The notes under the pieces: generated by a model
Told to the model about the DNA's origin: nothing
What the model saw: only the letters and a program-made list of their open reading frames with translations
Databases searched by the model: none
Made by a program: the position numbers and the translations under genes
From: Mesostigma viride
Lineage: Eukaryota > Streptophyta > Mesostigmatophyceae > Mesostigmatales > Mesostigmataceae
DNA length: 64,000 nt
Direction of reading: 5' to 3'
Assembly: GCA_009746045.1 (NCBI GenBank)
Contig: RPFO01000017.1
Coordinates: 737,001 to 801,000 of the forward strand
Shown here: positions 8,801-19,462 of the stretch, piece by piece
How the letters are laid out: each line of letters opens with the position of its first letter
Numbering within the stretch: position 1 is the stretch's first letter

Positions 8801-11535
8801 CGACCTTTTTCCAGCCCATGCCCCCACAACTGGACGTACCCGGTGCATAATGCCAGCAGCGTGGCATGCAGCCACCCCCTGCAGGAGCTGCTGGAAAAGA
8901 CCCTTCACGGCTGCCTCTGGCAAGCGGCGGCCTTGGCATCGTGCCGCTGCGATGACCTGCACCGCATGTGTGGGGTGTGCATGCGAGTGCGAGTGCGTGT
9001 GCGTGTGCGTGTTTTGCATGCGTGTCCATGTGTGTGTGTGTGTGTGCGTGCGTGTGTGCGTGCATGCGTCTACGTGTGTGTATTTGTGCATGTGCATGTG
9101 CATGCGCGTGTGTGAGGGGGAAGGGGGGGCCACGGGGGACCATGGAGGGTTTATTGAACACAAAGGCAATGTGGCGGATACAACTAGTTCATGAGAGTGA
9201 AATCACAGCCACAGGGAACACTATCACCCATGCAACAAGTATTTAAGCACACGAGGGAGACATAATGGGACGTGAATTCCTTCGTGACGGCTGCGTGCAG
9301 CGTGCCAACGCATCCTCTCCCCCACATTACAGAGTGTGCGCCATGCAGCATGCACCCAAAGCATATTCAAGGCAGCCAAACAGACAGATCAGGTTGCTGT
9401 GCCCCCCTCCCCCTCCCGCTCCCCTCCCCCTCCCCCTCCCCCTCCCCTCCCCCTCCCCCTCCCCTCCCCTCCCCTCCCCCTCCCCCTCCCCTCCCCTCCC
9501 CCTCCCCTCCCCTCCCCCTCCCCTCCCCCTCCCCTCCCCCTCCCCTCCCCTCCCCCTCCCCCTCCCCTCCCCCTCCCCCTCCCCCCCTCCCCTCCCCCCC
9601 CCTCCCCTTCCCCTCCCCCTCCATCTCCATTGTCACTGCTTTATTCCTGATGAGGATTACATGCACCACAGATAAACTTACTGGAGAGTTTCTGGTCGTC
9701 CCTTTCCTTCGGCATCCCATGCACCTGCCCCGCCCATGCCAGGTCTCAAGCATGTCCCATGCACCTGCCCCACCCATGCTACCATAGATACAGCCACCAC
9801 AGGTATAGCCACTACAGATACAGCCACCATAGATACAGCCACCAGAGATACAGCCACCAAGGGGAGCCCAAGAAAGTACTATCTAGAGAGGCTGACCGGC
9901 TTATTAACCACCAGCCGCCGGAAATGAAGCAGCTGCCAAGGACACTAGCATAAGCCTGCACTGACCACGTGTTCGGTGACAGCTGCTAGTGGGGCATCGC
10001 GCGGTACCCACCAGGGTTGGGCAGAAGAGGGTTTTGAGTGGGTGGAATGGGGTTTAGAGGAGGGCAGAACGGGAACGGGACGGCGCCCCATTCCTCGCCA
10101 TCCTGGTTACCACTACCCACCTGGGCCAAGTCCCTGGGGAGGAACTCGAAGACCAGGATAAGGGTGGAGCCCCGGGGGAACACCTCGAGCAGTTTCACCT
10201 GTGACCCCGTCCGATAACGACGACACATTCACCGTCACAGCACTTTTATGTTCGTGAGAAAGCGAAACGAGCAAAGGACGATGGTCGCATTTCCGTGGCC
10301 AGCACGAGATACACCACATCAGTTTCATTTTTCAAGGCAAGCAGGCCACCTCATCACGACGATTGACTGAGCGTTTGGTGGGCGAGTAGACAGCCAAGTA
10401 TCCTGCAGGGGAGCCAGAAACTCCCCTCTACAGCTCCCTAGCGAGAAGCAAAGGCAGGGCTACCTTATTCCTGTCGATGAAGGCACAGAACATGTGTGGG
10501 CGTGCAGGACCGGTAAAAGGCGCGCGCCACGACTTATATATATATATACTCTGTGTCCGATTACTATTATATGTCTGTGTCCGATTACTATTCATGTCTT
10601 CTCGGGGTTTTCCTTATGTTGCATGCCAGTCTCACCTCCGTAATTTATCATTCTCAATGAATATATATATGTATTAAAATATATAATTACTTACATCAGA
10701 GCAAAGGCACCCACGTAAAAATAAACAAAGCCAACGCTAACAAGAGATACCACGACAAAACAACTATACATATATATAGACTCAGACTTGTGGCAGGGCA
10801 GCTCCCACACAAGGATAGCCCACATCCACGACCCACCCGACAGGTGTCCTGAAGAGGAATGTGCATAGAAGAGGGCAGATCTCCGTTGTTTAAGCATAAT
10901 TGATCAGAACAGTGAATCTATCGAATGGGCAGAAAGTTGATTAGAACACGGAGATGGCGGCTACCAAGAGGAATTCTAATCAATACAGAAGCAAAGCATG
11001 CCCCGTGCGAAAGGAGGCAAAATGACGACAAGCACGGACGCTGAGTGGAACATACGATGCTGGCGACACGTACGTGCTCGCCACGTGACTTACCACGTTG
11101 GGATGGTCCAGATGTTGCAGCGTCTTTATCTCTCGGATCAACGACTCGGGGACGCCCTCTTCAATGCGCTGGACCCGTATCTACAAAAGCGAGTTTGCAC
11201 AGAGCAGAGAGATGCCAGTCTGAAAAGACGCGAATCGCTTAGGATCCAGCGTAAATGCCAGTGCCAGCGTAAACGCCAGTGCCATATGCGACGAGCACTT
11301 GTGTCATTACACCATATCATGAACACTTTGACAATCCAGTGATATGCATCATGTCAGTTTCCCGTATCATCAAATTGCATTCAAGCCGACAAACCTTTTT
11401 TAGCGCAACAATCTCTCCCGTCTCGACGTTTAGCGCCTTTAGCACTTGGCCAAACGTGCCCTCCCCTATCCGGCCTAATACTTTGTAGCGGGCCGCAGCC
11501 GGATTTTCATAATTTCCTTTGTCACGCTTGCCCAT
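5890..11535 (-). CDS. CDK20/CCRK (LF2)-like cyclin-dependent kinase, C-terminal part not found
   Basis: Exons: 11395-11535, 11094-11180, 10121-10198, 8840-8956, 7912-8033, 7489-7555, 5890-5958; all have GT-AG borders and the phases close, giving 227 codons. Visible motifs: glycine loop GRIGEGTFG, lysine in VALKK, helix C EGVPESLIREIKTL, hinge LILVFEFLPRDLAQ, catalytic loop GIMHRDLKPANLL, DFGLAR, T-loop HTVATRWYRSPELLYGAR, and VGCILAELL with PLFAGEHDIDQ. The CHAAGIMHRDLKPANLLL and GARHYDTSVDLW stretches match CDK20/CCRK, which is LF2 in Chlamydomonas, a regulator of flagellar length and of the MOK/ICK kinases. The family is usually about 340 residues, so the last 110-120 (subdomains X-XI) are missing: nothing kinase-like is readable between 5889 and 4680. 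Either those exons lie beyond the left edge, with the retrotransposon in an intron, or the gene is broken. Intron 6 holds a 127-copy hexanucleotide array. It faces eS24 head-to-head. Confidence 0.88.
6503..7267. repeat. hexanucleotide array (AGTAAT)n in the CDK20 intron
   Basis: About 127 nearly perfect AGTAAT units fill half of the 1.5-kb intron between the WYRSPE exon and the VGCILAEL exon. There is a single C variant near 7248. All-leucine and Ile-Thr frames on the minus strand come from this array. Confidence 0.97.
8990..9113. repeat. TG-rich microsatellite in a CDK20 intron
   Basis: Degenerate (TG)n and (TGCG)n with runs such as TGTGTGTGTGTG, directly upstream (in gene sense) of the acceptor of the exon at 8840-8956. 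A shorter (TG)n lies at 7380-7412 beside the exon at 7489-7555. I see nothing else in the intron between 9117 and 9400. Confidence 0.85.
9401..9632. repeat. pyrimidine-rich (CCCCTCC)n array in a CDK20 intron
   Basis: Over 200 bp consisting only of C and T on the plus strand, in irregular CCCCTCC/CCCTCC units. It is a homopurine tract in the sense of the kinase gene. A second small array follows at 9781-9862, with units close to ATAGATACAGCCACC. Confidence 0.95.
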
Positions 11536-12267
11536 AGCACCGTCGTATTTGTGAGGTTATATAGTGTGCGAATTATCGCGATATAGCATCGCGTTATAGT
11601 TTCAGGCAGAAATGAACCTGATAACAAAAGATTACTCAAGTTGGGCAATTAATTCCATTCCAACTGTCGGTAATTTTTGTCCATAATGAAGTGCAAGCGA
11701 TGACATTTCCCATCCGCCACTTCACGAAAAAGTGGAGGAGTCGCAACTCGCGAGGCCTACATTGCTAGCAAAACTCGTAGCTCATGTTGCTAGCCAGAAT
11801 GCTTTCCATAGAGCATGATCATTTGCACCGGGTTACATTTTTTCCCCCATCATTATTATCCTTACAGCGACTTCACTCTAGCACAGTCCACTCTCGAGCA
11901 CAGTACACTGCTCGATGCGATTGACGAGCAAAGAAGCCACGTGTCAGCTATCAAACTAATATAAAAAGCTACGAACAGCATTAGTTCAAAGTAGTTCTCC
12001 CTCAATCAGAATCCTGCGATCTGCGCATGCCGCCACCGGCCACCATTTCTCCTACACGTGGCTTGACGCACGAGGCAGGAAAGGGAGCGACAAGAAATTT
12101 TAATGCTGACGGATTGAAGCGCTACTAGGTAACTTTATGTATGAAGTTCCGCATATACGGGACCTTTCGTGCGGCATGCATGGCGCCGCCTTGCCTCATA
12201 AGCTCTTCCAGCACGCTGAGAATGGCCTCTCTACATGCTGTCGCGGTGCCGGCTCAATTAACCAGCC
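11536..12267. promoter_or_regulatory. intergenic region between divergent CDK20-like and eS24 genes
   Basis: A 732-bp gap separates the two start codons, which point away from each other. It must hold the promoters of both genes. AT-rich palindromic pieces (TATCGCGATATAGCATCGCG near 11573-11592) lie near the kinase start. No clear TATA box can be assigned. Confidence 0.5.
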
Positions 12268-13549
12268 ATGGCGGAGAAGACGTGCACCGTCCGGACCCGC
12301 AAGTTTATGACTAACAGGCTACTCCAGAGGAAGCAGTTTGTACGTTTAATTGGCATGGCAGGATTTCTTACGGTAGTCGACACCCGGTTCAGCGTTGAGA
12401 TATGGGTGTGGGATGCGTAGTTTTGCATAGCTGAATGTAGCGGCGCGAGCGGCGTGCCATTAGTGCTGTTTGATGCGAACTTGTTGTACATTTTAGACTG
12501 ATTGACCAAAGTTTGGCTATGGGTTTCGTTAGCCGTGCATGCAGCCTTCGCAGTGGTAGCCAGGTTATAGGGAGCATTTTGGCTGGGGTCTCTTCCTGAC
12601 GGCTATATTTCTGTTGCTTTCTTGTTGCGTGGCCGGCGGGTCAAAATAGATCGTCGATGTGCTGCACCCGGGAAGGCCCAATGTCTCAAAGGTACGTTTT
12701 TGCTTCCTCGCAGCATTTTTTCATTTTCATGAAAGCAAGTCTTACACATTTCAATGGTATTGTCAGTTCATGCTCGTATTCCTCGCGTTTCATGTTTATT
12801 CACAGATAAATGTCCCGGGTTACTGTTTGCTGAGATACGTAATCCATACGCCTTTGCTTTGTTCTCGTCTTTTGGCCGGGATATTGCAGGCTGAGCTGAA
12901 GGAGAAGCTTGCCAAGATGTACGATGTCCGCGACCTGGTCAACATCTCCGTCTTTGGCTTCCGGACCCAGTTCGGTGGTGGCAAGTCCACTGGTTTTGGT
13001 CTCATCTATGACACGACCGATGCTGCGAAGAAGTTCGAGCCGAAGTACAGGCTGATCAGGGTAAATAGCTGGCTCCGTGTGCAATCGAGATGGTGTTGCC
13101 TCCATGGTGCACATGTGCTTCGACTAAGTGATCACGAAAGGATTTGGTAGCCGAAGGCCCTAGAGGCATTAAGGCCATCAGGTTTAGCAATGGGATTCTC
13201 GTAAACTGCAAGGTTTGCAAGGGCTCCCTGGAAGGTTCTGCAGGGTAATTTGAATTGGGAATTTTGGAAACGGAGATCTAAAGAAGCCCATGAGAAGTGC
13301 GTGTGCAACTTAGCTACTTGTTCGATAATGAGATTTCAGCACGTCTGTTTTGTGGGGCTCCAGTTCTGGCCAGGTAGCGTTAAGAGGACCGTGACGCGCT
13401 TATGTGGATGGCTACAGCTGGCCAGCTGGCCAAAGTGCACTTCCCCACCTCACCTAAGGTAATTCCATCAGTTCCCTGCTTGTTCTGGTGCCCTGTTGTG
13501 TGTTGGGAATGCAGCAGCCTTCAGTGCAGTGTTGACAGGATTCTGTTGC

Positions 13550-13647
<98 letters not shown>

Positions 13648-15374
13648 GGGACAACGACGGAAAATCATGGACAATCATGTTTCGGATCAGGTTGTTTGTG
13701 TTGCTAGCGAGCCCCCTGAGCAGTTATTGTTGCACGTGGTCCGCAAGCTGTAATTTGCGCATGCTCTAGTGGCATGGCCGCTTTGGTACCACGGGCACAG
13801 CATCTGGATCCTCGGTTTTGCTTCCCTTAAACCGCCCTTTTGCCATGTGCCTTTGCCTTGCCGTCTCCTTTCCTGCCTGCCATGCCCTAACATATTCAGC
13901 TTCTCTGTGCATCCTTCCCCGATGTGTGTGCTCTGACTGCTCATGGCACCGCAGAACGGCCTGGTCAAGAAGGTTGACAAGTCCCGCAAGCAGATCAAGG
14001 AGCGCAAGAACCGCACCAAGAAGCTGCGCGGCACAAAAAAGGTATGCATTGTCTAGCAACGTTTGCATAGGATGGTAGCACGAGAAGTGCTATGGTTACT
14101 ACCTTGTGCACATCCTCTTTCATATTGAAGAATGGGGTCCGGACCGACTCAGAGTTGCGTTCTGAAAGGTCAATGGTCAAGCCAGGGCTCATATATGACC
14201 TGAGATTGGTGAGCCTGAAGCCCAGCCAGGGGTGAACTTTAGGGCCCTTTGACCTGCTTGAAATCATTTTGCTCATAACCAGCCCTGCGACTTTAATCCA
14301 AATTCCAGGGTCTCGAAATCTTCATCCTGGGATTCTTCAATATTGAGTGTGGGGTGTAATTGGTCGCCCTCATAAAGCCCAGGAAGCAGTGCATGTGGGC
14401 ACGTCTGTGTGTCATTTGATGTAATCGTGCTGGTCGCATGGCATGAGGTGCTTGGGAACGGATAGCTTGGTGCTGCCCTCTTGCACATCCCCACTGCCTC
14501 TGTCGGTCGCACCTGTCCCAGCCTATGTGCATTTTCGACGGCATATCCTAGCCTGTACGCCTCCTTTGTATCATGGCGATGGAGGGACATGGCTTGGTTA
14601 GGGGATGCACCAGTGTTCTTGTGCCCATGGACCCCATTGATCAACCAATGGTGCAGCAGCAGCAGTTGTTTAGTTAGCTTTTAGAGCCTAGTGAAAGTTT
14701 CCTGACTGTTTAGACAGTCTTTTGCGGCAACCGAGTTTAATGTGGGCTCTTGTGGCCCATTAGATGGGCAGCGTTCCGTGGGATTGGAGACGGCTCGCAG
14801 TTTTGTGTGCTTGAGTTTGGGTTGTTGTGAAGCATCCTGTTTTGGGTTGGGTGGTGTGTGTTCATTCACTGGGATTTATGTCGATGCTTTTTTCACCTTA
14901 CGTAGACTTGGGGCAGCCTTATGCACTGGATGCCGTGTCTTTATTTATGTGTGAGAATGTGGTTGTTTCACTTTATGCAATGGTTGCCGCTTCTGTTTAG
15001 GTCCCTGTGTTGGCAGCTGTACAGTTTTGTATTCATGCAGCCCAATGCCAAGTGTGGGCATATCCTTGTGTACTATGGTTGATGCACGAGCTTGTTTACT
15101 TGGCGGATGCCTCGTCTGGCTGCCTGTTTAATCACGTGAGATTATTTATTTCTGTTCATCCGTGTTTTACGCATAGCACGTGTGCGCTTTGGCTGTGCCT
15201 GGCCTCCTGAATAGCAGGGCGATTGGTACGTCCAACTTGGCACTTCATCTGTGCTCATTAATATTTGATGTAGACCAGCTGCTAACCGGCACCCACGTGT
15301 GCATGCTTTGTTTCCTCCCATATCTGGCTTCTTGGCTGTTGCAGGTTAAGGGCGACAAGAAGAAGGACAAGTAA
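12268..15374 (+). CDS. RPS24: 40S ribosomal protein eS24
   Basis: Exons: 12268-12339, 12650-12691, 12890-13060, 13955-14041, 15345-15374; all introns are GT-AG and the phases close, giving exactly 133 residues, the usual length for eS24. The start [19 protein letters not shown], the centre [20 protein letters not shown] and the basic tail with [15 protein letters not shown] leave no doubt. The protein is a structural component of the small cytosolic ribosomal subunit. The sequence is of the green-plant type ([20 protein letters not shown]). The last exon encodes only nine residues, VKGDKKKDK. The second exon is only 42 bp. Intron 3 contains a (GT)n(GA)n microsatellite. Intron 4 (1.3 kb) shows nothing recognisable. 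A TGTAA signal follows the stop by about 140 bp. Confidence 0.97.
13549..13646. repeat. (GT)n(GA)n compound microsatellite in eS24 intron 3
   Basis: About 21 GT units are followed directly by about 27 GA units. It lies in the 894-bp intron between the third and fourth eS24 exons. Confidence 0.97.
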
Positions 15375-15515
15375 ACTCACATTTTTTATTTTAATCTCGC
15401 TGGCAACTTGCAGTTTGCTGGCGGGAGCGGATTCTGTTGTCAAACAGGAAAACTATGGCCTTCTCTGGTTCTTATACACGTAGCTGTACAGATCCTCCTA
15501 TGGGACTATCCATAA

Positions 15516-15520
15516 TGTAA
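15516..15520 (+). promoter_or_regulatory. candidate poly(A) signal TGTAA of eS24
   Basis: TGTAA lies 142 bp after the eS24 stop, overlapping an AATAAAG sequence. TGTAA is the standard poly(A) signal of chlorophyte algae. The support is motif plus position. Confidence 0.55.
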
Positions 15521-16116
15521 TAAAGCACATAATTTTGCGTTTCGTGTCGTCGCCTGAGATGAATGGCGCCTACTCTCGTCTCAGTTTCAAGCGATGTTGC
15601 CAGTACCAGAGATGTTGTGTTTTGAGCTAAAACGCAAAGAAGTGCGTCTGAGCTTGGGTTCAGTACCACTGAGAACAAAGGCGGTATTCAAGGGGTTGCG
15701 CGCATGAGGATGTCAGGAAGAATTCTGTGCTTCACAAAGTGTGCATGAACATTGCATTGTGTATGACAAGTGCTGGTTGCCAAGCTCTGCAAGCCCGTTG
15801 ATCAGCTAGCCTGTCAGTAAGCAAAGACCTTTCCATCATCAGTATCGATATCGGCTAGTTCTTGCAGGCGGTCTACGTGGGAAGAAGCAGGTTCCCAAGT
15901 GTGTAACTAGTGTACCTACCTAGTTCGGGTATACAAGATTATAGCAGTTTGCGTAGCATTGCGTGCGAGGTCGCACTAACACGAGGTATGTAGATGAGGA
16001 AGGGGCGCTTTGCTGAGTAGAGTAGTTAGGGGTTTTCTATATTAGATTAGCTTAGTTTGGTTTCGCGGCTTCGCCCACCTCCATCCACCCAACAAGGAAT
16101 ATCAATTAATTAATTA
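15521..16116. other. intergenic sequence with a LINE 3'-end relict
   Basis: No gene is seen. The stretch 16015-16095 matches, in the opposite orientation, the 3' untranslated end of the LINE relict at 22060-22190 (shared pieces include GTAGTTAGG, TTTTCTA and GCGGCTTC, then a TTAATTAATTAA tail). It is therefore a plus-strand LINE 3' end. Confidence 0.5.
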
Positions 16117-16735
16117 GGAACATAACTCCCCAGTTCGATTCCGGCCTGGATTCATTTGCAGATCGCGTTTTCCGCGGACCGGCACTAAACGCAAAATGGT
16201 TTTCACCTTTGCGGCGGGTCAAATCAGAATAACTCCGTTGGGAGTATATGTAGAGACGTCCGTCCTATAGTCAGCAAAATTGGTGCGAGAGGTCCCCAGT
16301 TCGATTCCGGTCGGATTCATTTGCAGATCGCGTTTTCCGCGTTTTCCGCGGCCTGGCACTGAACGCAAAGGTTTTCACCTTTGCGGAGTGTCTGATCAGA
16401 ATATGTAGCGCTGGTTGTCTCCTTGATATGTAGCACGTAATCAGAATATGTAGCACATAGCCCTGAGGCGGGGCATATGGCATCACGCCCCGGATCGAAA
16501 GGAGAACTTTTGCGGATGACTGTAGGTGTTAGTTGGCGATGCCCTAGGATCCGGAGACGTCCGTACGCCTATAGTCAGCAAAATTGGTGCGAGAGGTCCC
16601 CAGTTCGATTCCGGCCTGGATTCATTTGCAGATCGCGTTTTTCCGCGTTTTCCGCGGACCGGTGCCCACTGAACGCAAATGGTTTTCACATTTGCGGCGT
16701 GCCAAATCAGAAAATGGCCTATATAATACACTCTT
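16117..16735 (+). mobile_element. three tandem pieces of a tRNA-like SINE
   Basis: The same segment, containing the B-box-like AGTTCGATTCCGG followed by ATTCATTTGCAGATCGCG, occurs at about 16130, 16300 and 16600. The second and third copies also have the upstream part with an A-box-like TATAGTCAGCAAAATTGG and GCGAGAGGTCCCC. A- and B-box spacing is shorter than in a normal tRNA, which fits a tRNA-derived SINE and not a functional tRNA. Each unit then carries a GAACGCAAA...TTTCAC...TTTGCGG stem. The pieces are separated by hairpin-type sequences (CTCCGTTGGGAG). Confidence 0.55.
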
Positions 16736-16855
16736 GGCTACTTGTCGCGTTTGCGTGCCATATCATCCTGGACTGGTCATTACCGCTACTTGGAATGCAT
16801 CCACTTCAGCAGTAATCATGTGTGTGATATGCCACCTCCGGGTTGCCTAAGAAGC

Positions 16856-17041
16856 TCTCGGAGACTCGCTTCACGCTGGACGACGACTTGACCCTGGCCC
16901 AGCAACAGCGGCGACGCGAGCTATGGCCGACCTACCTTCAGCTCCGGCAGCGTGCAGGGGCCGAAGCCGGTATACTGGCGGGGGGCGGTCATCCACGTTG
17001 ACCACAAGCCCTGGCAGGCCCCTTCTGCCACCCCAGACTAG
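16856..17041 (+). pseudogene. relict of a LINE ORF1 C-terminus
   Basis: The plus strand reads FTLDDDLTLAQQQRRRELWP and, after a shift, a VYWR-type motif followed by HVDHKPWQAPSATPD and a stop. This is the same C-terminal region as in the ORF1 at 18276 (TWTLDDDLTPAQQQQRRDLWP, VYWRGGDLMINHKMW) but clearly diverged. It is a remnant of a related, older element on the opposite strand. The hAT-type MITE sits right after its stop. Confidence 0.6.
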
Positions 17042-17050
17042 GGAATATAT

Positions 17051-17787
17051 CACAGGTCGGACAAATATAAATGAGATTTGGCCGTATTTGCGCATTTGAT
17101 TTATAAATGTTGCATATTTAGTCCACTAAATTAATCCAACGGTGAACCCCGTTCGGCAACAAATATTTAGATTAATCCAACGGTGAAACCGGCTTTGACC
17201 AAAATATTTAGATTAATCCAACGGCGAAAAAGTTTTCACCAAAATATTTAGATTAATCCAACGGCGAAATCGGCCTTGACCAAAAAATCTAAATTAATCC
17301 AACGGCGAAACCGGCCTTGACCAAAATATCTAAATTAATCCAACGGTGAAGCCGGCTTTGAATATTTAAATTAATCTAAATGAATATTTAAATACTCGTG
17401 CCGCCAGGGCCTTTAACTTTAACATCTGAAGTTGAACATGTCGGACAAATATAAATGATATTTGGCCGTATTTGCGCATTTGATTTATAAATTTCGGCAA
17501 AAAATATTTGGATTAATCCAACGGCGAAAAAGTTTTCACCAAAATATTTAGATTAATCCAACGACGAAACCGGCTTTGACCAAAATATTTAGATTAATCC
17601 AACGGCGAAAACGTTTTCACCAAAATATTTAGATTAATCCAACGGCGAAACCGGCCTTGACCAAAAAATCTAAATTAATCCAACGGTGAAACCGGCCTTG
17701 ACCAAAATATTTAGATTAATCCAACGGCGACCGGTAAGCAGCCAAAAGTATTTGAATCATATTTTATTTGTATTTGTCCGACCTGTG
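17051..17787. mobile_element. hAT-type MITE with 8-bp target duplication
   Basis: The ends are inverted copies of CACAGGTCGGACAAATA (17 bp, perfect). They are flanked by identical 8-bp sequences GAATATAT at 17043-17050 and 17788-17795. An 8-bp duplication with CA-type ends is the known mark of hAT transposons. The interior has no coding frame and is made of 34-38-bp units with a TTTAGATTAATCCAACGGCG core, repeated about a dozen times. A second copy of the left subterminal sequence (GGACAAATATAAATGATATT) occurs inside at about 17443, so the element may have grown by duplication. Confidence 0.8.
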
Positions 17788-17860
17788 GAATATATGGTCA
17801 GTAGTGTAGATTAGACAGGCTTAGCCTTTGCAAGTGGCCCACCGGCGCATGTGCGCCCAT

Positions 17861-19450
17861 TAATTAATTAATTAAACTCGTGCTCCCGTTGGGGAGTCAC
17901 GGAGCACCGAAGTGCTTTTAATCCCTGTGTGTGCACTACAGGAGAAAGGGCAGAGACCCCCAGTCTCCTTCATGCCAAAGGCATGCCACAGCTGCAATCG
18001 GGCGCGGCTAGCTAAAAGGACAGGCTAACGATCCGGCAAACTGTGGGTGCAATAAGACCCATGTGAGCATATCATAGCAAGGAGCGTGGGCAAGTAATCT
18101 GAACATAGCCAGGGCGTAGCATGGCTGTACTAGGACTAGGCTAAGGCTATGGCTGGTTGTGTACCGTGCGTTGGCGGCACGTGACTAGGTGTGTTGGCAC
18201 AGCTAGGCAACATTCTAGGCATGGCTGCCTTAGCGGCAGTGACGCCAATGGTTACAAGCTAGGGCTATTGCTATTCTAGCCCGCTGGGGGCGTCCACATC
18301 TTGTGGTTGATCATCAGGTCCCCGCCCCTCCAGTACACCTTGGGCTTCTGGGGGTCCTGCTTATGGCGGAGGTATTCCGGCCACAGGTCGCGTCGCTGCT
18401 GTTGCTGAGCGGGGGTGAGGTCGTCATCCAGCGTCCAGGTGAGGTCGTGCAACCGCTTGCGACGAGAGAGGAACCGCTGCTTATCCTCAGGGGAGGAGAA
18501 GGTGAGTAGGACTGGTGGGGGAGCCGCCTTGTCCCGTGAGTGGGGAAGGCGGTGGCACCCACGCAGTTCTACCTCACCTACCAGGCCCATGAGGGTAAGA
18601 AGCTGGTTCTTGAGCTCGTCAGCAAGAGAGGTTGACGTCTCACCTGGCTTCTGGGGGAAGCGACGTAGCACCAAGTGCTCGGCACTCGCGGCGAGCGCGG
18701 TCGGTGACCTCCCGTTGCTGGGCCTGGCGGTGGTCCTCCAGCTCCTGGAGCTTTGTGGCGATGGCGTCGGTGGTGGAGGCGGTCGCTGACCGCAGCAGAT
18801 CCGCGTAGGAGAGCGGCGGGAGGTCGCCAGCATCCTGCCGGGGTGGCTGGGATGCAATGGTGGCCGTCTGCTCCGCTATCTTGGGGACCTGTGTGGCCAG
18901 GGCCTCGGTGTGGGCGGTGATGGCCTCAAGCTTCTTCAGGAGCACGCCACACTTGCCCTCCACCTGGTTAAGGCGAGAGACAAGTGCCGCATGCGTTTCC
19001 GAAGCTTGCGCCGCGGTGTGCAGCGTCGTGAACTGGGGCTGGAGCTTGTGGACGACCTTGGTTTCCACGTTGGAGACCCGGGCCTCGACCGTGTTGAGCG
19101 TGGTGTTCAGCGATGTCAGCTGCTCGGCCAGCGGCCAGGTCACGTGCTCCTCCAGCACTGCGCGGATGTCATCCTTGCAGAGGGAGGAAGCCGATGGGGC
19201 TGCCGGCTGTGCGGGGGCTGGGGTGCGGAGCGTGCGGGTGATGTCGATGAGGCGGAGCTGGAAATGGCTGGTCAAGATAGCCAGGCGTTGTTGTGCTTCG
19301 TTCATACTAGCATAGAGCCAGGACATGTCTCCATTGTAGTCAATAGCCGCCCCCTTCACGAAGAGCTTCCGCTCCTGTTCGAGGAACTGGAGAACCTCAA
19401 TGCATTCCTGCGGCGACAATTCTTGCCACCCGGTGAGGGAGAATCCTCGT
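17861..19450 (-). mobile_element. ORF1-only LINE derivative (half-LINE), copy 1
   Basis: The element is flanked by a perfect 12-bp duplication ATGTGCGCCCAT (17849-17860 and 19451-19462). Read on the minus strand it begins inside ORF1, ends ORF1 at 18276, has about 400 bp of 3' region with a terminal hairpin (GTGCTCC at 17880-17886 pairs with GGAGCAC at 17901-17907), and finishes in a TTAATTAATTAATTAA tail. There is no room for an endonuclease/RT ORF2. The structure is like mammalian HAL1 elements, which keep ORF1 and borrow RT. Target duplication and tail are known signs of target-primed reverse transcription. Confidence 0.8.
18276..19450 (-). pseudogene. LINE ORF1 protein with one frameshift
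   Basis: The frame is open from the 5' end of the element, and the apparent start at 19419 is TTG, so the N terminus is truncated. The first 260 codons contain a long coiled coil (LNTTLNTVEARVSNVETKVV, LVSRLNQVEGKCGVLLKKLE). Around 18650-18700 the reading moves by one base into the frame that gives LVLRRFPQKPGETSTSLADE, LLTFSSPEDKQRFLSRRKRL and VYWRGGDLMINHKMW. Coiled coil, then RRM-like and C-terminal domains, is the layout of L1-type ORF1 RNA-binding chaperones. The shift probably inactivates this copy. Confidence 0.7.
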
Positions 19451-19462
19451 ATGTGCGCCCAT

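Noticed and set aside
16117-16735. Functional tRNA gene
   Set aside because: B-box-like sequence is present, but no complete cloverleaf or acceptor stem can be formed and the unit is repeated with transposon-like flanks.
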